Shown here piece after piece: positions 6,936-11,756 of a stretch of 11,756 bases of DNA; position 1 is the stretch's first letter; every line of letters starts with the position of its first letter. The notes beneath the pieces were generated by a model, which saw only the letters and a program-made list of their open reading frames with translations, had not been told where the DNA came from and did not search any database. The stretch is taken from assembly GCA_036524155.1 (NCBI GenBank), contig DATDCV010000415.1, positions 1 to 11,756 of the forward strand, written 5' to 3'. The position numbers and the translations under genes were made by a program. Origin of the DNA: DATDCV01 sp036524155 (lineage in GTDB: Bacteria > Verrucomicrobiota > Verrucomicrobiia > Limisphaerales > UBA8199).

Positions 6936-9900
6936 TCAGCGTCCCGCGCGGAGCGGGTATTTGGGCTTCTTCACTTCGGGTGGCGGGTTCTTCTTGAGCG
7001 CCTGGAGCACCTCGTCGATGGCGCGCTCGAGCTGCGGGTCACCGCCTTTGGCCATGAGCGACGGGTCATCGACGACGGTGATGTCCGGGTCGACTCCGTG
7101 ACCTTCGATGATCCATTCACCCTTCGTGCTGTAAATTCCGAACGTGGGGACGGTGACACCGCCGCCGTCGACCAGAGTGGGGCCGCCGGTAATGCCGATG
7201 AGCCCGCCCCAGGTCCGTGTGCCAATCAAAGGGCCGAGCGCCGCTTTCTTGAAATAGAACGGAAAACAATCGCCGCCCGAGCCGCTCCAGCCGTTGATGA
7301 GCATCGCTTTGGGGCCGGAATTGGCAACCTCGGGCCATGACCAATCCTCGCCATCCCGCACGCCCCAGTAATTGAGGGTCTTGCGGCTGAGCAACTCGAC
7401 AAAGCGGTCGGGGATCTGCCCGCCGCTGTTGAACCGTTCGTCCACGATGAGCCCCTCCTTGTTGAACTGCGCGCGGAACTGGCGCACCAGCTCCGTTTGG
7501 CCCTGGCGGCCCGTGTCGGGCACGTAAATGTAGCCTACTTTTCCGCCCGTGGCCTCGTCGACTTTCTTGCGGTTTCTTTCGATCCAGGCCAGGTGTCTCA
7601 GGCGCGCTTCGCTGGACAGAGTCTGGACCAGCACTTCGCGCGCGCCTTGCTTCTTAGGCTCGCCGTTCACAGTCAGGAACACGGGTTTGTCCGCCAGGCC
7701 CTGGAAGGCGGCATAGGGCTCCAGTTCGGTGTCGATGGGCAGGCCGTTCACAGCCAGCAGGTAATCGCCTTCCTTAACGTCAACTGCCGGTTGCCTGAGC
7801 GGTGAGCGGACCTCCGCATCCCAAGGTGCCGCCTCGATGATTTTCTTGATTCGATAGGCCCCGTTCTCGAGCGCGAAATCGACTCCGAGGTAACCGACAC
7901 CGCGCTGAGGGGAACTCTCGGTATCGCCGCCGCTCCGATAGGTGTGAGACGCATTCAATTCCGCGATTAACTCACCCAGGACATAATTAACGTCCCAGCG
8001 CGTGACGGCGTCCTTAAGCAGGCCGGCGTAACGCACGCGCATCGCCTCCCAATCCACGCCGTGCATATGCGGGTCGTAGAAGTAATCCCGTTCCAGGCGC
8101 CACGCATCCGTGAACAACTGCTGCCATTCCGCCACCGGGTCCACTACAGTTTCGAGTGAGGAAATCGGGAGTTTCTTCTCGAACTTCTGGCCGTCCTTGG
8201 GCTCGATGATCGCATACTCGTTTTTGCGCCGGACAAGGAGCTTCTCGCCCTTGGCGGCAAGGATCGCCTCATCGACATCCTCAAGAACCGTTTTCTCTTC
8301 GCGTTTTTCCAGGTCAAAATAAATCAGCGTGCTCTTCTCCTCGCCGGAACCGGTGCGCGGCAGGCGGCGGTATAACAGTTTGCCGCTCGCCGCCGCGAGG
8401 TCATCGAAGCGGCCGGCTTTAGGAGGGAGCACCACGGCCCGGGACTCAAAGCCCGCGAGATCAATTTCGACCGGTTTGGGCGGCTTTTCCTCCTTCCCGG
8501 AGCCCTTGTCGCCAGCATTCTTCTCCTTTTCATCTCCTTTCTCATCTGCCTTGGCCTGAGCGGCGTCGTCTTTCTTTGCGCCGACTTGCGGCTCGTCTTT
8601 CTTTCGATCCTGGTCGTCGGGCTTCCTCGTTTCCTTGTCCTTCTTGTCCTTGTCGCCTTCGTCGTCGTTGCGCGGGGCAAGCGGGGAAGCGACGTCTTTG
8701 CGCAGCGGCACGGCCACCAGTTCCAGAGTGTTCGGGTAGATCCAGGTGCTGTCCAGGTCGCTATAAACGGGGCTAAACTCGCGGCCCGAGCGATAGAACA
8801 GGTATTTGCCATCCGGGTCGAATATCGGGCTGTCATCATCGTAATAGCCGCTGGTCACTACGTGCTTTTCGCCAACCTTCGTGTCGTACAACGCGATGGC
8901 GCCGTGGCGATTCTCAAGGTCCTGCGCGTAAGCGATCCAGCGGCTGTCTTTGGACCAGCTAAACTTCAGCCCGCTGAGGCTATCGTGGTACATCCACAAC
9001 TGTTTCCCAATCTGCTGCGTCTGTTTCTTGTCGATATCATGGAGATGGATGCGCATCGCCTGATCGATGAAGACGAGTTTCTTGCTGTCAGGCGACCAGA
9101 AAGGCTTGTACCGGTATCCTGGGCCCAGCCTGGCAAGGACTTGCTCCTCGCCGGTCCCATCGGCGGGGCGGATGGTGAGATCATATTCGCCGGAGCGATC
9201 GCTAAAATAGGCGATGTACTTGCCATCGGGGGACCAGGCAGGGTGGCGCTCGGCGACGCCCGAACTCCGGGTCAGGTTGCGGACGACCCCATGCTCCGCC
9301 GGCACAGTGAAGATGTCCCCACGCGCTTCAAAGGCCGCACGCTTCGCGGACGGCGAAATGTCCGGCTCATGGACAGCCTTCGACACGTCCTCCAATCGCG
9401 GCTTCAGCGTCGCCCGGTCGGTCAGCACTTGAATTTGGACCTCGGCATATTTCTCCGTCGCGAGGCGCAGGAGGTAGAGGCGACCGCCGTTTTCGAAGAC
9501 GATGTCCTCGGGGCCGATGTTGGGGAAATGGATGTCGAACTCCTCGAAGGTGGTCACCTGGCGGAATTTGTTCTTTTGGGTGTCGTAAGCCCAGATGTTT
9601 GCCCGCTTGTTTTTGTCGCGGTCGGACAGGAAGTAAAGGGTCGTGCCATGCCACATCGGCAGCGAATTGGCGGCCTCGTTGCCGGTGATGTTTTTGGAGT
9701 CGAAAGTCTCCAGGTTGAACAGCCAGATCGCCGGGTTCATCCCGCCCCGGTAACGTTTCCAGGTGCGGAAATCGACCGAGATTGGCACGTAAGCGAGCGT
9801 TTTGCCGTCCGGCGAGATCGACCCGAACTCGCCATAGGGCACCGGTAACTGCTCTGGCAAACCGCCCTGGGCAGAGATTCTGTAAAGCTTGTTGAAGCGG

Positions 9901-10367
9901 TCTTTTTCACTCGTGCGCGAGGTGGCAAAGAGGATTGATTTGCCGTCCGGATACCACTCGAGCATGCGGTCGGGGTCGCCGTGATACGTCAGACGCCTGG
10001 GCAAGCCCCCGGCCGAGGGCACGACATAAATGTCCAGGTTCCCGTCGTAGTTGCCGCTGAAGGCAATCTGGGCGCCATCGGGCGAAAATCTGGGAAAACT
10101 TTCCTCACCCTTCGGGGAACTCAGCCGCATCGCCGCGCCGCCGGTCCTGGGCGCGACCCAGATATCGCCGGCATAGACAAAGGCGATTTGCGTTGCCGAG
10201 ACATCCGGGTAGCGGAGCATTCGGGCATCCACGCCGCAGGCGACGCCGGAAGCGCCGGCATCTTTGTCGGGGGACGATGTGTTCGTCTGGGCACGGCCGC
10301 CAGGAGCGATGGCCAGGCAAACGATAAGCCCGGCCAGGGGCGAAGGAAGGAAGATTTTCTGCTTCAT
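6936..10367 (-). CDS. Exported tricorn-type serine protease (S41 family, PDZ)
   Basis: A 1143-residue protease of the tricorn core family, which in archaea trims peptides made by the proteasome. Residues 1-26 are a Sec signal peptide (hydrophobic run LAGLIVCLAIA, likely cut after GRA), so this copy acts outside the cytoplasm, probably in the periplasm. About 50-560 are beta-propeller repeats with recurring blade motifs such as FSPDG, WYPDG, ISPDG, WSPDG, FDPDG. About 565-632 is a very charged Lys/Asp/Glu insert. Propeller sequence resumes at 633-740, followed by the catalytic region with an embedded PDZ domain (about 820-905). Expected triad: His808 in NASHTY, Ser1030 in SGSGGD, Glu1088 in EGHGVDPD. 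All are present, so it is probably active. The ATG at 10367 gives the signal peptide directly; a weak GCAGG lies 6 bases upstream. The ABC-F gene follows after 8 bases. Confidence 0.93.
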   Translation of the reverse strand: MKQKIFLPSPLAGLIVCLAIAPGGRAQTNTSSPDKDAGASGVACGVDARMLRYPDVSATQIAFVYAGDIWVAPRTGGAAMRLSSPKGEESFPRFSPDGAQIAFSGNYDGNLDIYVVPSAGGLPRRLTYHGDPDRMLEWYPDGKSILFATSRTSEKDRFNKLYRISAQGGLPEQLPVPYGEFGSISPDGKTLAYVPISVDFRTWKRYRGGMNPAIWLFNLETFDSKNITGNEAANSLPMWHGTTLYFLSDRDKNKRANIWAYDTQKNKFRQVTTFEEFDIHFPNIGPEDIVFENGGRLYLLRLATEKYAEVQIQVLTDRATLKPRLEDVSKAVHEPDISPSAKRAAFEARGDIFTVPAEHGVVRNLTRSSGVAERHPAWSPDGKYIAYFSDRSGEYDLTIRPADGTGEEQVLARLGPGYRYKPFWSPDSKKLVFIDQAMRIHLHDIDKKQTQQIGKQLWMYHDSLSGLKFSWSKDSRWIAYAQDLENRHGAIALYDTKVGEKHVVTSGYYDDDSPIFDPDGKYLFYRSGREFSPVYSDLDSTWIYPNTLELVAVPLRKDVASPLAPRNDDEGDKDKKDKETRKPDDQDRKKDEPQVGAKKDDAAQAKADEKGDEKEKNAGDKGSGKEEKPPKPVEIDLAGFESRAVVLPPKAGRFDDLAAASGKLLYRRLPRTGSGEEKSTLIYFDLEKREEKTVLEDVDEAILAAKGEKLLVRRKNEYAIIEPKDGQKFEKKLPISSLETVVDPVAEWQQLFTDAWRLERDYFYDPHMHGVDWEAMRVRYAGLLKDAVTRWDVNYVLGELIAELNASHTYRSGGDTESSPQRGVGYLGVDFALENGAYRIKKIIEAAPWDAEVRSPLRQPAVDVKEGDYLLAVNGLPIDTELEPYAAFQGLADKPVFLTVNGEPKKQGAREVLVQTLSSEARLRHLAWIERNRKKVDEATGGKVGYIYVPDTGRQGQTELVRQFRAQFNKEGLIVDERFNSGGQIPDRFVELLSRKTLNYWGVRDGEDWSWPEVANSGPKAMLINGWSGSGGDCFPFYFKKAALGPLIGTRTWGGLIGITGGPTLVDGGGVTVPTFGIYSTKGEWIIEGHGVDPDITVVDDPSLMAKGGDPQLERAIDEVLQALKKNPPPEVKKPKYPLRAGR

Positions 10368-10484
10368 GTTCAGCCTGCAATCTATGCATATCGCCCGGGA
10401 GCGAAAGTGAATTCATTTGGGGCTTGACTGGCTGGTCATCAACGACAGTCTTGGGGCGCAATTGGCCGCAATCGATCACCAGAC
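10368..10484. promoter_or_regulatory. Divergent promoter region (protease gene left, DUF1080 gene right)
   Basis: This 117-base gap lies between two start codons and must carry promoters for both directions. On the + strand TTGACT at 10424-10429 is preceded by GGGC, as is the TTGACG before acpP, but no good -10 lies 17 bases after it. No clear pair is seen on the other strand. Placement is inferred from gene orientation. Confidence 0.45.
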
Positions 10485-11288
10485 ATGAAAACCAATAAGT
10501 CCCTGCATCTCCTGGCGTCAGTCTTCGCGTCGCAGTGCGTTTTAACCCTCGCCTTGTCTGCCGCAGAGTTGGAGAAGGCGAAAGACGGCTCGGGCGTTTA
10601 CGGTTACAAAGACACGCCAAAACTGCCCTGGTGCCAGTGGCTCGTCCACGACCCGGATCGGCCGGCGCCAAAACGGGTCGAGCCAGGCAAGGCGGCGCCG
10701 CCGGCGGCAGTTCCATCCGACGCGGTCATGCTTTTTGACGGCAAGGATGTCTCCCGATGGGAACCGCTGGGGGACTGGAAAGTCGAGGACGGATGCCTGG
10801 TGTCCGGGAATGGCCATTTTGCGACGAAGGAAGGCTTTGGTGACATGCAGTTGCACGTCGAGTGGATGGGGCCGGCGAACTTTGAATCTCCCTGGTATAA
10901 CCGGGGGAACAACGGTGTCATGCTGATGGGGTTGTTCGAAATCCAAATCTTCGATTCGTACAACGAGAAGATATACCCGGACGGCCAATGCGCTGCGATC
11001 TACGGGCAGACCCCGCCTTATGTTAATGTCACCCGGCCTCCCGGAGAGTGGCAGTCCTTTGACATTGCATTCATTGCGCCCAGGTTCGACGGGGATAAAC
11101 TCGTCAGCCCCGCCCGGGTGACGGTGTTTCACAACGGCGTGCTGGTGCTGCTGAACGAGGAGATTCACGGAGAAACGGGCCATCAAATCGTGCCGGAGTA
11201 TAAACAAAAGGCCAGCAAAGGTCCGCTGGGGTTCGGAGGCCACGGCTGCCCGGTTCGATTCCGGAACATCTGGTTGAGAAGACCCTGA
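10485..11288 (+). CDS. Exported DUF1080 (3-keto-disaccharide hydrolase-like) protein
   Basis: A 267-residue protein with a signal peptide (MKTNK, then a hydrophobic run to about residue 24, likely cut after ALSA or SAA), so exported. Residues 34-60 (GVYGYKDTPKLPW, HDPDRPAP) form a short lead-in that I have seen on DUF1080 proteins. The DUF1080 (PF06439) domain spans about 80-266: LFDGKDVSRWE at 83-93, GDMQLHVEWMGP at 119-130, RGNNGVMLMGLFEIQIFDSY at 140-159, GEWQSFDIAF at 187-196, GPLGFGGHG at 246-254 and the closing FRNIWLR. This is a concanavalin-like jelly-roll fold. Some members hydrolyse 3-keto-glycosides, but many are untested, so sugar processing is an inference. The ATG at 10485 is the only start giving a signal peptide; no Shine-Dalgarno is seen. 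It diverges from the protease gene. Confidence 0.9.
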   Translation: MKTNKSLHLLASVFASQCVLTLALSAAELEKAKDGSGVYGYKDTPKLPWCQWLVHDPDRPAPKRVEPGKAAPPAAVPSDAVMLFDGKDVSRWEPLGDWKVEDGCLVSGNGHFATKEGFGDMQLHVEWMGPANFESPWYNRGNNGVMLMGLFEIQIFDSYNEKIYPDGQCAAIYGQTPPYVNVTRPPGEWQSFDIAFIAPRFDGDKLVSPARVTVFHNGVLVLLNEEIHGETGHQIVPEYKQKASKGPLGFGGHGCPVRFRNIWLRRP

Positions 11289-11357
11289 AGATCACAAAGC
11301 GCCGGGAAGGCTAGCGGGGTCCGCACGCAGCCTGCCGCGGTCCTAAGAAACTGTACC
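11289..11357. other. Spacer after DUF1080 gene
   Basis: Short GC-rich stretch before the palindrome. I see no gene, RNA or clear terminator in it. Confidence 0.35.
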
Positions 11358-11457
11358 CCTCAGTCTTGGGTCGGAGCGCCGAGTTGCACTCGGCTTACCA
11401 TCGGCCGTCGGCTCGTTTTAGCCGATTAGAAATCGGCGCTCCGACCCAGGACTGAGG
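11358..11457. repeat. Long intergenic palindrome with nested hairpin
   Basis: Arms at 11358-11382 and 11433-11457 are 25 bases each and complementary except for one G-T type pair. The 50-base interior holds a second hairpin: TCGGCT (11408-11413) and AGCCGA (11420-11425) around a 6-base loop containing TTTT. An alternative partner for AGCCGA is CTCGGCT at 11389-11395, so the interior can fold in two ways. It lies between the DUF1080 gene and hisB, both on the + strand. Its arms do not resemble those of the 4831-4906 palindrome. It may be a repeat-family unit, a terminator for the DUF1080 gene, or a structured RNA. Confidence 0.8.
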
Positions 11458-11499
11458 CGATACAAGAAATTAGCCTTTAGCCTTTTCCGGGCCTCTGGT

Positions 11500-11505
11500 T
11501 ATATT
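11500..11505 (+). promoter_or_regulatory. Candidate -10 element for hisB
   Basis: TATATT lies 8 bases before the hisB ATG, in a locally AT-rich patch. Transcription would begin at about 11511-11514, giving a leaderless or almost leaderless message. The matching -35 (TTAGCC at 11477) is poor, so this is tentative. Confidence 0.3.
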
Positions 11506-11513
11506 CCGCGCGG

Positions 11514-11756
11514 ATGAACAACCGGCAGGCGCAAATCAAGCGGGTCACCAACGAAACGGCGGTCAGCGTGAGCCTGAACCTTGACGGGGTGGGCCGGGCG
11601 AGAGTGCGGACGGGGATTGGTTTCTTCGACCACATGCTGACGCTGTTTGCCCGGCATGCGATCCTGAACCTGGACCTTCGGTGCAAGGGTGATTTGGAGG
11701 TTGACGCGCACCACACGGTGGAAGACTGCGGGATCACACTTGGGCAGGCGTTTCTG
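11514..11756 (+). CDS. hisB: Imidazoleglycerol-phosphate dehydratase (N-terminal part)
   Basis: Dehydrates imidazole glycerol phosphate to imidazole acetol phosphate, the sixth step of histidine synthesis; a cytoplasmic Mn-dependent enzyme. Only 81 codons are present; the frame is open to the window end. The start RQAQIKRVTNETAVSVSLNL followed by DG, then TGIGFFDHML at 33-42 and the metal-binding signature DAHHTVEDCG at 64-73 (His66, His67, Glu70) identify the family clearly. There is no histidinol-phosphatase domain ahead of it, so it is the monofunctional kind (usual size about 195 residues). The ATG at 11514 gives the normal N-terminus; only GCGG precedes it. It lies after the palindrome and is separated from hisG by 10 kb. 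Downstream genes are not visible. Confidence 0.95.
   Translation, partial: MNNRQAQIKRVTNETAVSVSLNLDGVGRARVRTGIGFFDHMLTLFARHAILNLDLRCKGDLEVDAHHTVEDCGITLGQAFL

Noticed and set aside
8586..9848. 420-codon open frame on the + strand opposite the protease gene
   Set aside because: It mirrors the codon pattern of the tricorn-type gene, has no family features, and its N-terminal part is only the complement of the low-complexity charged insert.
4820..11457. Mobile element bounded by the two palindromes
   Set aside because: The palindrome arms differ in sequence, and there is no transposase or target duplication visible; kept only as a synteny question.

Overview
The window is an ordinary-looking stretch of a GC-rich bacterial chromosome with dense genes and short intergenic gaps. 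The gene content suggests Verrucomicrobiota, or a related lineage of the PVC or Acidobacteriota kind. It has a DUF1080 (3-keto-disaccharide hydrolase-like) exported protein, a large exported tricorn-type protease, the start of a Tat-exported protein, and two long intergenic palindromes. The phylum assignment is an inference from gene families, not a demonstrated result.

Left part (1-3421, continuing to 4823). A Tat-signal protein starts at 102 and runs leftwards out of the window. Diverging from it is hisG (long-form ATP phosphoribosyltransferase, first step of histidine synthesis), followed by a small HIT-family nucleotide hydrolase. Next come acpP (acyl carrier protein) and fabF (3-ketoacyl-ACP synthase II), a carrier and condensing enzyme that act together in fatty-acid elongation. 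They are separated by a terminator-like hairpin that ends only 11 bases before the fabF start codon. A pyrimidine-nucleoside (thymidine) phosphorylase follows fabF closely and is probably read from the same transcript.

Middle part (4820-10367). A palindrome with 26-base arms lies where the phosphorylase gene meets an oppositely oriented pair: a 1143-residue tricorn-like protease with a signal peptide and, 8 bases downstream of it, a YheS-like ABC-F ATPase. The pair looks like an operon read leftwards.

Right part (10368-11756). Diverging from the protease gene is an exported DUF1080 protein. A second, unrelated palindrome with 25-base arms follows, then the first 81 codons of hisB (imidazoleglycerol-phosphate dehydratase), which is cut by the window end. 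Histidine genes therefore sit at both ends, about 10 kb apart, rather than in one operon.

I see no rRNA or tRNA genes, CRISPR array, insertion sequence, phage genes or obvious defence system. The points most worth a second look are the two long palindromes, the hairpin touching the fabF start, the exported tricorn protease with its highly charged insert and its ABC-F neighbour, and the general weakness of Shine-Dalgarno sequences in the window.
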